A DNA stretch of 64,000 bases from Candidatus Kapaibacterium sp. (GTDB taxonomy: Bacteria > Bacteroidota > Ignavibacteria > Kapaibacteriales > NICIL-2): assembly GCA_026003475.1 (NCBI GenBank), contig BPHJ01000001.1:1177189-1241188 (forward strand), read 5' to 3'. Position 1 is the first letter of the stretch; every line of letters starts with the position of its first letter. This document shows positions 18,085 to 27,891 of the stretch, piece by piece. The translations under genes were made by a program, and so were the position numbers. The notes under the pieces are model-generated. The model did no database searches. It was not told the origin of the DNA and was given only the letters and a program-made list of their open reading frames with translations.

Positions 18085-20227
18085 AAGACACTGCCAGCGG
18101 CAGAGTAATCAGCGCAACGTTTCCTCCGTCGTCACCGAGCGATTCGACGCTAACCGTTCCGCCCATTCGACGGATCTGCGTAGCAACCAACCCCAACCGG
18201 AAGAGAATGTCATTCTGGTCATCAGCTAACGCCTCAACAAGGTTTCGTTGATGCCGGTTGTAGAGCTGGATCATCTCGGCAACATGCTTGGCATAGGGCG
18301 CAAGAATCTGCACTTCGAGGACTTGTTCTTGGGTGTTGACGATAGTTGTTACTTCGATTGATCCGGTCTGGAGCTGCGTTGTGAGCGCTGCAAAAAGGTG
18401 TGTCAATGCTTGTACTGCGGTCTGCTCTTCGACGTTGAGGAGCGCACTACCAGCGACGCTTCGCTCGATGAATGAACACATGCCATCGGTAGCTCGATAA
18501 CGGTGTTGCGCCTGGCGCAGAATAGCTTCCAATTGGACGGCATGTTCTGTTCCGTTCAGCTCATCATGGGCAGCATCGAGTAAGTCACTGACGATTGCAA
18601 AGAGCCGATCGGAACTCTCGTTGGCAAGTTTGACGAACTGAAGCTGGCGATTGTCGCTTGCGTCCATGCTCATCACCATTTGGTGCATGCCTTCCAGTGT
18701 CGTTACCAGCGACGAACGCAAATACCGCGTCAAGCGTCGGATGAACGAAGACTTCGAGGCATTTGCTTCCAGTGCCAATTGTTCTGCCAGTTGAACTTGT
18801 CGTGTGCGAAGCTCCAGTTCAGCTTGCGCCTCACGCTCGAGTGTGATATCACGCCCAACGACGTACGCAATCTGCTCATCAGCCGCAATGGAGAGTTTCC
18901 AGCTAATCCAGCGTAGCGTTCCGTCGGCTGCGAGCATGGGAAGATTCACGTGATTGCTGACATCTCTCTTGGAAAGGGCGCTGAGGAATTGAATTCGCGC
19001 TTGTTCATTGGCGATGTGTTGCGTCACAAGCGATCCGATCACGCTCTCGGGCAAATACCCCAGAACTCCTTCGATTGCCGGGTTCACTGATTGCCACTTG
19101 CCATCGAGTGTAATGGTACCAATGATGTCGCGCGATGCCTCCAAGATTCGACGGTTACCCTCGGTGATTCGATCGGCAAGCGCAAGCGCACGTTGGTGCC
19201 CGCTGAGCACCGACAATATAAATCCGCACAGAATGAGGGTTGTTGCTATCCCACCGAGCAAAGCAAAAAGACCAAAGTAGTTCTCGATTCCTGATGTAAA
19301 ATCGGGTGCACTTTGGAATTCGAGCTTGAACCGGCGATCTGCTATTGTCAATAGCTTTTCTGCTTTCAACGCCTCGGGACGGCTCCCAAACGATGCTCCT
19401 GCTGGTGCAAAGGTGGCGATGACACTCGGCGAACGCTCCGACCAATGATCCAATACCCGGAATTCGATATTGCGATCAGACGCAACGCTATCACCAAGGG
19501 AACGGCGGAGAAATTCCTTCATGTCAATTTCGACGAAGAGCACACCATCGAACCTGGAATGTGCGGTAGGCAGGAGCACTTCATCGGTGCGCTGCTTGTG
19601 CTGCGTGGCGATCATCAGAAAAAGGCTCGACGTATCACGCCGAAAGGGGAACACTTCCGTTGCAACTGCGGATCGCAACTGTTGGGCGCGTGTTATTACT
19701 TCCGCAAACTCAGGTCGGCTCAGAAGGTCATACCCAACCATTGCACTCTGCTTAGGGTACGGCACCAGATACAGCACCGGTGCATAGAGCGCTCGCTTAC
19801 CTTCGGGATGGATGCGGTAGTTGTAGTACCGTTCCGACCGTGCGTAAAAAACAAACTCCCCCAGCTCTGCCTCTGAAACAAGGTTTGCATAGCCAATACT
19901 GCGGATGGCAGGGTTCGACTCTGCCGGAACGGTTGAGTACAGCTCGAACACATCGCGGACAACTTGGACACTGTTTCGGTAGAGTGCGTCAAGGTTGTGG
20001 AGGACGTTTTCGTACGTGGTAGTTCCCTGCTCTAACCGCGCGACGACCGAATTGACTGCCTTATCGAACTCCATCTGACGTTTGGCATGGAGCGAGTCGT
20101 CGAGCAACCGCATTACCCCATAGCTGATGGCAAAACCAACCAGCGCAATTGCGGTAACCTGAAGATACTTCGACCGGGGAAGACGAACCGTCGAGGGCGC
20201 GGCTGTAACGGTGCTTGCTGTGTACAT
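18083..20227 (-). CDS. CHASE-PAS sensor protein with degenerate histidine-kinase module
   Basis: This 714-residue membrane sensor has TM1 at about 25-42 and a ~270-residue periplasmic CHASE-like region (NPAIRSIGYANLV, then VLFVEIDMKEFLRRSLG). TM2 lies near GLFALLGGIATTLILCGFIL, followed by a PAS/PAC pair (GTITLDGKWQSVNPAIEGVLGY and YVVGRDITLEREAQAELE) and a dimerisation helix. Where kinases have SHELRTPL, this protein has TRYLRSSL: the phosphoacceptor His is Arg501 (codon CGG at 18727-18725) and the next Glu is Tyr502. The C-terminal ATPase-like domain has no clear N-box or G1 and ends in a remnant of the G2 region. It therefore looks like a pseudokinase sensor. It ends the surface locus whose first gene is a response regulator. 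Confidence 0.8.
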   Translation of the reverse strand: MYTASTVTAAPSTVRLPRSKYLQVTAIALVGFAISYGVMRLLDDSLHAKRQMEFDKAVNSVVARLEQGTTTYENVLHNLDALYRNSVQVVRDVFELYSTVPAESNPAIRSIGYANLVSEAELGEFVFYARSERYYNYRIHPEGKRALYAPVLYLVPYPKQSAMVGYDLLSRPEFAEVITRAQQLRSAVATEVFPFRRDTSSLFLMIATQHKQRTDEVLLPTAHSRFDGVLFVEIDMKEFLRRSLGDSVASDRNIEFRVLDHWSERSPSVIATFAPAGASFGSRPEALKAEKLLTIADRRFKLEFQSAPDFTSGIENYFGLFALLGGIATTLILCGFILSVLSGHQRALALADRITEGNRRILEASRDIIGTITLDGKWQSVNPAIEGVLGYLPESVIGSLVTQHIANEQARIQFLSALSKRDVSNHVNLPMLAADGTLRWISWKLSIAADEQIAYVVGRDITLEREAQAELELRTRQVQLAEQLALEANASKSSFIRRLTRYLRSSLVTTLEGMHQMVMSMDASDNRQLQFVKLANESSDRLFAIVSDLLDAAHDELNGTEHAVQLEAILRQAQHRYRATDGMCSFIERSVAGSALLNVEEQTAVQALTHLFAALTTQLQTGSIEVTTIVNTQEQVLEVQILAPYAKHVAEMIQLYNRHQRNLVEALADDQNDILFRLGLVATQIRRMGGTVSVESLGDDGGNVALITLPLAVS

Positions 20228-20333
20228 GCCGTTCTAACCTGTAAGCATACTGACGGTTAGTGTATCGGCACTTGTCAGAAAAAGTGTAGCTGCCCTCGGC
20301 CGCCCTTGTGGCGCGACGTAGCCCCGCCTCCTC

Positions 20334-21695
20334 CTACTGAACGACAGTGATTTCGACGCGGCGATTGGCCAAGCGGCCTTGCGGCGTACGATTGCTCTGA
20401 ATCGGGCTCCGAGCGCCCATCCCGGATGCGAGGAGTCGTTCACGTGGGATTCCTTTGCTCAAGAGGTAGCGAACCACCTGGAGCGCTCGTTCGTCGGATG
20501 CACGCTGGGTTGCTGCAGGCGTGCCACCGAAGTTGTCCGAGTGTCCGACGATCCGTACTTCGGCGCGTGGATTCTGCTTGAGATACTCAGCCAGTGCATC
20601 CAAGTAGCGGCGCAGCTCATCAGTCAGTGCTGTGTCGGTTGGGTTTCGGTAGCCAGTGAAGATTTGGAGTTGATTGGGCACAACCCGCGGCAGTGGTGGC
20701 GCAGGAGTCGCTGTCGGTGCTGGCGGTGGAGCAATATCCACTGGTGCAACGGTCGGTAGCAGCGTCGCAATGTAGAGGCCCTGCGTTGGTTGGACGGGGA
20801 GGCTCAACTGTTGCGACGACGCAGCCGCAATCGGTGGTGGTGCTGCCTGCGGTACCGTCGGATCACGAGGCAGAATCATCTCCGTGATGACGTCATGTCC
20901 GAAGGTCAAGCTTGCACCACCGCGGAGATAGGCGCTGTTCCAGTTCGAACCGTTCTTCGAGTAGCTCGTTGTTCCAACGTGCAGCGTCACAAACGGCGTG
21001 AGCGTCATGCGCCAATTGCCAATCAAGCCAGCAAACAAGTCCCAACCAGCACCAATATGCCCGCCAACTCGCAAATAGTTCGGCTGGAAACCAACCCGCC
21101 GTTGCACATCAATGCGCTCATCGTTGTAGTGAACATCGGTCCGCTGGAGTGTTTTTGTTGTGAGCACGTCAACATCCAACCCAGCCAGAAAATGCAGCCC
21201 GGGGTAGTCGCTGTAGTTGTAGCGAGCTTGTGGCATGAACGTGATGTAGGTGAGCGTGTTTTGTGCAACGATGGTGTTATCCAGTTCGAAGGATGGATTC
21301 ACGGGCATATCAGGCAGGCGTGTCACCGATGTTGTCTGCCGAATATCAACGATGCTGACCATAAACGAAACGCCCCACTTCGATCCTTGTGGGTGGAAAA
21401 CATACTGTCCACCAATGCCAAGACCACCACCACCAACACCCCCACTGTTCAGGAGTAAATAGCCATCGGTGGGACAGACCAAATTAGCAGGGATAATCAG
21501 CTTCCCAAAGTGCATGTGATATGTACCCGAGATCATCGGTCCTACGCGCCAATCACCAGGCGACCGCATCAGAACGACAGTATCGCCATCGTCGCGAACA
21601 TAGCGCAGCCCGAGCGTATCAATCCCAGCCACCTGTGACCACAGAGACACGCTCACTATTATCAACACACCGAAACATACACGCAGGCTTCGCAT
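20334..21695 (-). CDS. Outer-membrane protein with C-terminal OmpA peptidoglycan-binding domain
   Basis: This protein has 453 residues with a signal peptide (about 1-23). The N-terminal ~270 residues look like an outer-membrane beta-barrel or beta-sandwich (alternating aromatic strands, for example YLRVGGHIGAGWDLFAGLIG). A Pro/Ala-rich linker (about 280-340) follows, then an OmpA domain (about 345-453) with VRIVGHSDNFGG, SDERALQVVRYLLSKGI and GARSPIQSN...NRRVEITVV. It probably ties the outer membrane to peptidoglycan. It lies 5 bases downstream of the sorting-domain protein gene in the surface locus. Confidence 0.85.
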   Translation of the reverse strand: MRSLRVCFGVLIIVSVSLWSQVAGIDTLGLRYVRDDGDTVVLMRSPGDWRVGPMISGTYHMHFGKLIIPANLVCPTDGYLLLNSGGVGGGGLGIGGQYVFHPQGSKWGVSFMVSIVDIRQTTSVTRLPDMPVNPSFELDNTIVAQNTLTYITFMPQARYNYSDYPGLHFLAGLDVDVLTTKTLQRTDVHYNDERIDVQRRVGFQPNYLRVGGHIGAGWDLFAGLIGNWRMTLTPFVTLHVGTTSYSKNGSNWNSAYLRGGASLTFGHDVITEMILPRDPTVPQAAPPPIAAASSQQLSLPVQPTQGLYIATLLPTVAPVDIAPPPAPTATPAPPLPRVVPNQLQIFTGYRNPTDTALTDELRRYLDALAEYLKQNPRAEVRIVGHSDNFGGTPAATQRASDERALQVVRYLLSKGIPRERLLASGMGARSPIQSNRTPQGRLANRRVEITVVQ

Positions 21696-21700
21696 GGCAA

Positions 21701-23035
21701 TTAGCGCAGTAGTTGAATCTTCAGTATCGCACGCGAAAGCTCGATGGTTGGGTCATCAACCGGCCGAGCAATGAGGACGACGGTGTAGAGTCCTTGCGAT
21801 GCTTGATCTGGTGCATTCCAGATAATCGTGTTCACCGTTCCTGGCTGCGATCGAGGCACAATTTCATTGTCGAGGAGCAGTGCCAATTCCTTGCCTGTGA
21901 CATCATACACTTTCGCTGACAGGCGGACGCGATCCTCGACCGTGTAGCGGATGGTTGCTTGGGTTGTTGTCGGATTCGGAAAGACCGTTGCCGATGAGAT
22001 GATGCTGTTGGGAATGCGAATGGAAGTTGTATCCAAAAAGCGTCGGCTGCCATCGTACATGATTGCCGATAGCTCGTATTCATATTCCAGGTCCCGAAGG
22101 TTCACCGTGTCCGGCGTTGACATAGTGTAGTCGAACCCAACGGTGGTTGTGCCTTTCGAGAAGAGTGCTGTGTCGAACGGAATACCGAATCGGCGTACTT
22201 CGCGGAACTCGGTCTCGCTTGGTGGCAGTGTTGAACAGAGGCAGCGCCGACGGATGATAAACCCCCGCACACCCTGTTCGCACAAGGTTGACCAGTACAG
22301 TTGCACAAGACGATCGCCAAGGTACTCTGCTCGGAAACTATCGGTCTTGAGAGTCAAGCACGGCTCGGGTGCCGGTGCAACTCTGAATGAATCGGTACGC
22401 ACGATCACATTCTGTACCGAATCATCCACACGCGGATAGTTTCGCATCTCGATGTTATCGTCGGCTCGATACCAACGCACACCATAGGCAATGCTGTCAA
22501 CCTCGAGTTTGTACGCGTTGGCTTGGTAGTAATCGAGCGGTTCCATCCACGCGACAGCAGTTCCGATGCGTCCGCCATCGGTCATTGTCACCCGAAAGCG
22601 TCCCAATCGGAGCGCTGAATCGAGCGGGAAATACTTCGCATCGCGGAACTGATCGGGACCATAGATGAACACCGAGATCCACCCTTCGTGCTGGGTGATG
22701 CAGTAGCTATAGGCAGAGAGCGGAGCGTTCGCGTAAGCAGCAATTGGCAGGTCTGATGTGTTTGGCAAGAGCTCAACTCGCATGGCGGAAGGATCGTACC
22801 GACCACTGGAGACACCAACAAGTTGGAACTGGAAGGTTCCATTGGCCCACCGTTCCCAGACTGAGGATGTGCGTTTGAGCGTGAGTGTAAACTCCAGCGT
22901 CTGCGGATCAACAACGGCAACGTTTTCGATCGAGACAATCGAGAGAATATCGCGCTGGACTTGCTGTGCTGGAGCGGTCAGCACGCAGGCGACGCCAACA
23001 AGAAGTCGAGCTACTATCGTAATGATTCGTCTCAT
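21701..23035 (-). CDS. T9SS sorting-domain surface protein
   Basis: This 444-residue protein has a signal peptide (ending LTAPAQ) and a C-terminal Por secretion sorting domain (about 355-444): ATVFPNPTTTQATIRYTV, then LSAKVYDVTGKELALL and GLYTVVL. The middle has a fibronectin-like segment with LVQLYWSTLCEQGVRGFIIRR and a DLEYEYELSAI strand pattern. It is predicted to be secreted and surface attached. Its ATG overlaps the stop of the dockerin-like protein gene (ATGA), so it is translationally coupled in the surface locus. No enzymatic motif is seen. Confidence 0.75.
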   Translation of the reverse strand: MRRIITIVARLLVGVACVLTAPAQQVQRDILSIVSIENVAVVDPQTLEFTLTLKRTSSVWERWANGTFQFQLVGVSSGRYDPSAMRVELLPNTSDLPIAAYANAPLSAYSYCITQHEGWISVFIYGPDQFRDAKYFPLDSALRLGRFRVTMTDGGRIGTAVAWMEPLDYYQANAYKLEVDSIAYGVRWYRADDNIEMRNYPRVDDSVQNVIVRTDSFRVAPAPEPCLTLKTDSFRAEYLGDRLVQLYWSTLCEQGVRGFIIRRRCLCSTLPPSETEFREVRRFGIPFDTALFSKGTTTVGFDYTMSTPDTVNLRDLEYEYELSAIMYDGSRRFLDTTSIRIPNSIISSATVFPNPTTTQATIRYTVEDRVRLSAKVYDVTGKELALLLDNEIVPRSQPGTVNTIIWNAPDQASQGLYTVVLIARPVDDPTIELSRAILKIQLLR

Positions 23036-25167
23036 CGTGGCACGTTCGTTGTTCGACCGCGGTTATTCCAGGTTTTATTTGCATCGCGCGTAGTCACGAT
23101 GCCGCTGAGATCGGTATCGCGATTGAGATATCCTTCCTGCACACAACCATTCCAGATTGCATCGTAGTCAGTACGGTCGGCTGCATCAATACTGCCGTCG
23201 CCATTGACGTCCCCGGCGACCATCCCGAACACAACACCATCGGTGGGGCTGTAATCAATCGGTTTGAGTGCTACCGCGCCACCGAAAACAGCCGTTGGTG
23301 CGCTGAGGAGCTGTACATGAGCAGGTTGGTCATCGCTTGCCAAGCGAATCGGTGCTGCAGTCATGATGGCAAGGTGCGTCCGGTGGTGAATCGCAACGTA
23401 ATAGGTAATGCTATCCACTGTTGGATCGAAGCAGAGCCGCGAGCTCCCATCCACATCAACAATCACACCATCGGCACGCAGAAGTGCAGTGCGATAAACC
23501 CGCTGCTGGTTTGATGGGCTCCCCGGTCGCAGCTCGACGAGCACCCAATCAACGATGCTCGAATCAATTGTCCGCGCATTGATTGCAGTCCGGTTGGGAT
23601 CGCGGTTGTAGGGGTAGATGTTCGGTGGCGTTGAGGGAATGAGTCGGCGGCGTGCAAGATCGGTCGCCATGGCGCCATTACGGTATGGACCTTCGAGGAG
23701 GACCCGTGCATCCAAGCAAACTTGCACCGGCACTGGATACCCTATCGCAAATGGACCGAGCACCGACAGAGTATCGGCAAGCGAGTAGGCCCAGCCACTG
23801 GAATCGAGAGTAGCTGGTATCCGCGATGAACGTACATTCCGCCACCGCGCACCATTCCAGTGAAGGAGGATGACCTTTGTTCGATCAAGACCATTGGATT
23901 CGTCGGTTGCTGGTTCGGACGGCGTATCGAGCCACCCATAGCCGAACGTGTATGGCATGGATGCAAGGAGCGCTCCCTGTCGATCGGTTGCGTCCACAAA
24001 GAATGCGCGGCGTGCCTTGCTCGTACCATCGGGATATGGGGGAAACGTCGCCGGAAGTGTTCTAACTGTTACAGCACCGGGAAGGCTGCTTGATGGCACG
24101 CGAAGCGCAAGCCAGGTGAAACGATTCGTGTAGAGTTGCTGCGTGCTGTCCCCCCGCAAGCCTGTTCGCCGCAACGATCCCACAACCTCCGACCGTGGGT
24201 GGGAATAGATCGGGTCCAGCAATGCTGGAGTGTAGGTCAGGATATACCGCTCGACGGAATCACGCTCAGTGACAAGGAACGTCGGATAGGTCTGTGTGCC
24301 AACAACGAGCGAATCGTTGACCGTCACGTGACGATCGAGCTGCACTCCTCCGCGTGCATAGACCACCAACGATTGCAGCACAGTATCCGACGGAGGCACT
24401 TCATTTCCCGTCAGAATCCGTCCTACTCCTTCGTACCGAATCGAGTAGCCATCGGTCCAACGCAGGAATGCAGCCACTGACGCAGAATCTGTTCGAATAA
24501 CCAGCGATCGTGGTAGCATGATCACGTTGTTCGTGTCTGAATTCCGAAGTTCGCCACGATGGAGAAACAAGGTATGCCGGAGTGCGATCGCTGCAGAATC
24601 GCTCATGGTTGCACCGGCAGCATTATCGAGCTCAAGTGCACTCATTCTGCCGCGTCCGCTGAGCAATTGTTCGGTTGCCCCTTGGAGAATGACTGCTCCC
24701 CAGCTTCCATCATCGTTTACCGAGCCATCGTGATGCACTCGTCCCTGAGCGATGAGAGGATATGCTTGGGAAATTTTAAGTTGACTCGGCTGTTCGACGA
24801 CAAGCGTATCGCGGCTCACCAGCGAGCGCCCAGACGATGAATCAAGTTGCTTAATGCTTCGACCGCGGAAGTACAGGACCGCGTAGGTAATCTGTGGTAC
24901 GCGTTGGGATGCATTGATTGTATCACCGAGGAATTCGGTACGCCCATCCAACACCGGCTGCTCAATCTGTGCATCACCGGTAATGGTGATCACTCCTCTA
25001 CCGTTGCTGACCGTCGCACCTGAATGGCTCTGCAAATGCCCCCGTACCTCAATGCGACCGGCGTTGACGATTCGTCCGCAGGCCGAATTGTCGAGCACTT
25101 GCTGTGCGTGGATAGACACCACAGCCAGCCAGAAGATAGCAACAATTGAAGCGAGCACTCTATTCAT
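23032..25167 (-). CDS. Secreted surface protein with C-terminal dockerin-like calcium loops
   Basis: This protein has about 711 residues from ATG 25167, chosen because a clean signal peptide follows (MNRVLASIVAIFWLAVVSIH, then AQQ) and because it overlaps the upstream stop by 8 bases. The frame runs open further upstream but without a signal. The mature N-terminus SACGRIVNAGRIEVRG is related to that of the upstream gene (DACGRINNTGTIRLRT), so the two are paralogous there. The last ~60 residues contain two EF-hand-like loops, DVNGDGSIDAAD and DTDLSGIVTTRD, typical of type I dockerins. No sorting domain is evident. The function is unknown; a structural or adhesive surface role is an inference from the neighbours. 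Confidence 0.65.
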   Translation of the reverse strand: MNRVLASIVAIFWLAVVSIHAQQVLDNSACGRIVNAGRIEVRGHLQSHSGATVSNGRGVITITGDAQIEQPVLDGRTEFLGDTINASQRVPQITYAVLYFRGRSIKQLDSSSGRSLVSRDTLVVEQPSQLKISQAYPLIAQGRVHHDGSVNDDGSWGAVILQGATEQLLSGRGRMSALELDNAAGATMSDSAAIALRHTLFLHRGELRNSDTNNVIMLPRSLVIRTDSASVAAFLRWTDGYSIRYEGVGRILTGNEVPPSDTVLQSLVVYARGGVQLDRHVTVNDSLVVGTQTYPTFLVTERDSVERYILTYTPALLDPIYSHPRSEVVGSLRRTGLRGDSTQQLYTNRFTWLALRVPSSSLPGAVTVRTLPATFPPYPDGTSKARRAFFVDATDRQGALLASMPYTFGYGWLDTPSEPATDESNGLDRTKVILLHWNGARWRNVRSSRIPATLDSSGWAYSLADTLSVLGPFAIGYPVPVQVCLDARVLLEGPYRNGAMATDLARRRLIPSTPPNIYPYNRDPNRTAINARTIDSSIVDWVLVELRPGSPSNQQRVYRTALLRADGVIVDVDGSSRLCFDPTVDSITYYVAIHHRTHLAIMTAAPIRLASDDQPAHVQLLSAPTAVFGGAVALKPIDYSPTDGVVFGMVAGDVNGDGSIDAADRTDYDAIWNGCVQEGYLNRDTDLSGIVTTRDANKTWNNRGRTTNVPR

Positions 25168-27367
25168 CGCCAACTTGCAGTCGTCCTGCATTTTGTATCC
25201 AGCCAGTGTTACGAAGAGTGTTGACCCGGACCGTTGGGCGTGGCTCCGATGCGAAGATGACCAAGCCACGTTCCTTCGGTTGAGCCGATGTGGTTCGAAT
25301 CGCAAACTGTTCGAAATCTCCTGCCGAGAGGTTCTCGCGAGGCGTTGCTGTTGTGTCGCAGCCAGTGATGACGAGTTCGCCGTTGCGCCCAATCGTCGAG
25401 GACAGGTAATCGTTGGCACCACCAATGATGAACAAGCCGCCCGTTGCCGGTGCTGTCGAATCGGTTCCGAAGATCAAGGCTGCGGTGCTGGTCGAATGGT
25501 CAACGATTACGCGTGCTGCCATTGCAAGCGGATATGCTTCTGGCACTGAATAGCCATCCCAACCATTAGCAGCCGGACGAGTAAACCCAACCCATACGTT
25601 ATGCAGCACCAACGCAGTGTCGTACGGCAGTGGTTCGCTTTGGTCCATCCACGTCTGCGGGTTCGACCACCGACCATCACGCACGCTGATCACACGCGAA
25701 GGTGCGGCCCGTAAGAGCAGGTCGCTCCCATCGAGCAAACCATTTGCTCCACTCGATGCAATCGAACGCGCTTCGATCCAAAGAAACTGACAGTTTGTAT
25801 CGAGGCTGCGTGTGTATGCCGTACCAATGCGGTTCGGCAGACTTGAGCGCGGTGCATTGTAGGTCCGCAGCCCTCGAATGGATGCCAAACCGGAGAGCTG
25901 ACGTGCTTCGTCGAGTCGAAATGCCGCACGCACACGCGCTACCCACGCAGCCGGACCACTGCTTGTGCCATATCCGATGGTAATCTTTCGTCGGACGTCG
26001 GTAGTTGCATTGTAACTATTTGGCGCGGTCGAAGGCAGAACGCTCAGCGTGATGCTCGACGGCATTCCGCTTGTATCACTAAACACGAGCGTTGTAAACC
26101 GATTGTTGAAGACCAGAGGCTGCGTGCCAACGGTGGTGCTGTGCAATCCTTCGTGGCGCAATCGTCCGATCACTTCTGAGCTGGATTGGCAGTCGCTGAG
26201 TTGCGTATCGTAGGCAATTGGTGTCAGTGAGGAATCGCTATGATGGATGGTGAGCGTGTAGTCTTCCATCCTGATTGCATGAGGCGTTGGACCGGTGTTC
26301 ACCACTAACCCACACCCGACATGGACATCGCCGTTTGCCACTTTGGATCCCCCTTGAGTTTCCAGCTTTCCATAGCGATGATCGGGTTCAGCAGCGGTTG
26401 CTTGAAGCGTCTGCCCATCCACACTGCTCAGGTATCGAACGGTTGTTCCACATTCGTAGGTAGCATTGAGCAGTGAGGGTGCCGTATTGAGGTAGGTACC
26501 AACGACATCCATTGCTGCTGTACCAAGCAACGAGAAACGCCCAGCGATCCCGCTTGCGTTGATGCGGAAGATCGAACCTGAGTCAATGACAATTGCAGCA
26601 GGTTGTTGGGTGCTCGAGACAAGCACGTGTCCACTGTTATCGGCAGTCAAGCGCGAGGAGTTGGTCACCCGAAGCCATGCGGTCGGTACCTGCAACAGTA
26701 CGGCACTACCGGTTCCGACAACCGCCATCGGAGCTGCCGTTTCCGAGCGTCCACGCAAATCGAGAACACCGGCACTGTTGACACTAAAGCCGCCAGCATT
26801 CGAAGCATGATTGATGAAGAAACCACGCACGGTTGCCGTGTCGGTGGATAAGAGCTTGCCTTGGCCACTTGCGCCATTGAGCAGGACAAGGTTTTGGTAG
26901 GCGTTACCCCCTTTTTCCGGGACGACGCGTTGTTGCTGCATGCCATCGTAGTAGAACGTTCCCTCGTAGGTACGGATACCGGTCAGCGGTGCGATGCGAT
27001 ACTCTGCACCAACGAACACCGAATCACTAACTGCTTTTGAGCCACCGCTGAGGTGCAAATTTGTGTACCACCGCGACTGCACACGTTGGGCATTGTCGGT
27101 TGCCGACCAGAGCACAATGCCACCGATTCGACGCGATTGAGTTGATCCGAGCGCAACGCTACCAGTGAACCGATTCCCAATGGCAGCCATTTCGATCGTG
27201 CCGGCATTGGTGACTTGGGAAATCGGAGCTTCGTTTTGGAAGACAGCATTGACGGTCCGGAGGCGGATTGTTCCAGTGTTGTTGATTCGGCCACAGGCGT
27301 CATTGACGACGTTCTGCGCAGAGGCTGCAACGAACCCAAGCAGGAAAAGCAATAGTGGAGCAATCAT
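25160..27367 (-). CDS. Secreted surface protein of unknown function (ACGRI family)
   Basis: This 735-residue protein begins with a signal peptide (MIAPLLLFLLGFVAASAQ). The body is rich in short beta repeats with Thr, Ser, Val and Gly (for example TIEMAAIGNRFTGSVALGS and LTSTD-like strands), suggesting a beta-helix or stacked beta-sandwich. The mature N-terminus NDACGRINNTGTIRLRT resembles that of the next gene downstream. The ATG overlaps the preceding 155-residue gene in an ATGA. I do not recognise a named domain. Confidence 0.6.
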   Translation of the reverse strand: MIAPLLLFLLGFVAASAQNVVNDACGRINNTGTIRLRTVNAVFQNEAPISQVTNAGTIEMAAIGNRFTGSVALGSTQSRRIGGIVLWSATDNAQRVQSRWYTNLHLSGGSKAVSDSVFVGAEYRIAPLTGIRTYEGTFYYDGMQQQRVVPEKGGNAYQNLVLLNGASGQGKLLSTDTATVRGFFINHASNAGGFSVNSAGVLDLRGRSETAAPMAVVGTGSAVLLQVPTAWLRVTNSSRLTADNSGHVLVSSTQQPAAIVIDSGSIFRINASGIAGRFSLLGTAAMDVVGTYLNTAPSLLNATYECGTTVRYLSSVDGQTLQATAAEPDHRYGKLETQGGSKVANGDVHVGCGLVVNTGPTPHAIRMEDYTLTIHHSDSSLTPIAYDTQLSDCQSSSEVIGRLRHEGLHSTTVGTQPLVFNNRFTTLVFSDTSGMPSSITLSVLPSTAPNSYNATTDVRRKITIGYGTSSGPAAWVARVRAAFRLDEARQLSGLASIRGLRTYNAPRSSLPNRIGTAYTRSLDTNCQFLWIEARSIASSGANGLLDGSDLLLRAAPSRVISVRDGRWSNPQTWMDQSEPLPYDTALVLHNVWVGFTRPAANGWDGYSVPEAYPLAMAARVIVDHSTSTAALIFGTDSTAPATGGLFIIGGANDYLSSTIGRNGELVITGCDTTATPRENLSAGDFEQFAIRTTSAQPKERGLVIFASEPRPTVRVNTLRNTGWIQNAGRLQVGDE

Positions 27368-27831
27368 GGCTGTCCGACCTCGATAGTTCCACTGTTGGTA
27401 AGTGTGCCCCGATTGACGAAGTCGCGCCAGACAACTATCGTCGCACTATTCTGGATTTCACCTTCGCTGGTAAGTCCACCTTTGATCGTCAGTGTTCCTG
27501 TTCCAGCGCGGACCAGAAAGCCATACGCAACCGTGCATGGTACCCCACCTGTGGTCAGATTACTATCCACCACCGCAATCGATCGCCCGTTGAATGTAGC
27601 CCGACCAGAGGTTACGTGCATCGAACCAGTAACACTCAACGATGCGCTATCCTCGGCGGTGAGCTGACCGTTGGCTACACTTGTGTAGGTACCGCTTACC
27701 TGCATGACTGCTCGGGGTGAAAGGTAAACGGTGCCGCCATTGTTGGTCATAATCTGTGCCTCTGCAGCCAGACTGCTTAGTGCCAACATCAAACCAACGC
27801 TCAGGATCACACGCACTGCTGCCATTTTCAT
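27364..27831 (-). CDS. Small secreted beta-repeat protein
   Basis: This is an exported protein of about 155 residues. The start MKMAAVRVILSVGLMLALSS at 27831 gives a clean signal peptide; ATGs at 27846 and 27864 are alternatives. The mature part is a run of short beta motifs (GTVYLSPRAVMQVSGTYTSV, GRATFNGRSIAVVDS, GTLTNSGTIEV). The NxGTIxV pattern is shared with the two larger proteins downstream, so it may be a short paralogue or co-assembling subunit. It is coupled to the 735-residue gene by ATGA. Confidence 0.55.
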   Translation of the reverse strand: MKMAAVRVILSVGLMLALSSLAAEAQIMTNNGGTVYLSPRAVMQVSGTYTSVANGQLTAEDSASLSVTGSMHVTSGRATFNGRSIAVVDSNLTTGGVPCTVAYGFLVRAGTGTLTIKGGLTSEGEIQNSATIVVWRDFVNRGTLTNSGTIEVGQP

Positions 27832-27891
27832 CAGAGTGGTTATCATCACATCAAGTATCGGCATCGCAACAAGAGGCTTTACTACGAGGAA

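Noticed and set aside
20228-20333. Terminator between the OmpA gene and the CHASE-PAS gene
   Set aside because: The 106 bases are GC-rich with only a weak 5-bp hairpin before a T-run; not convincing on either strand.
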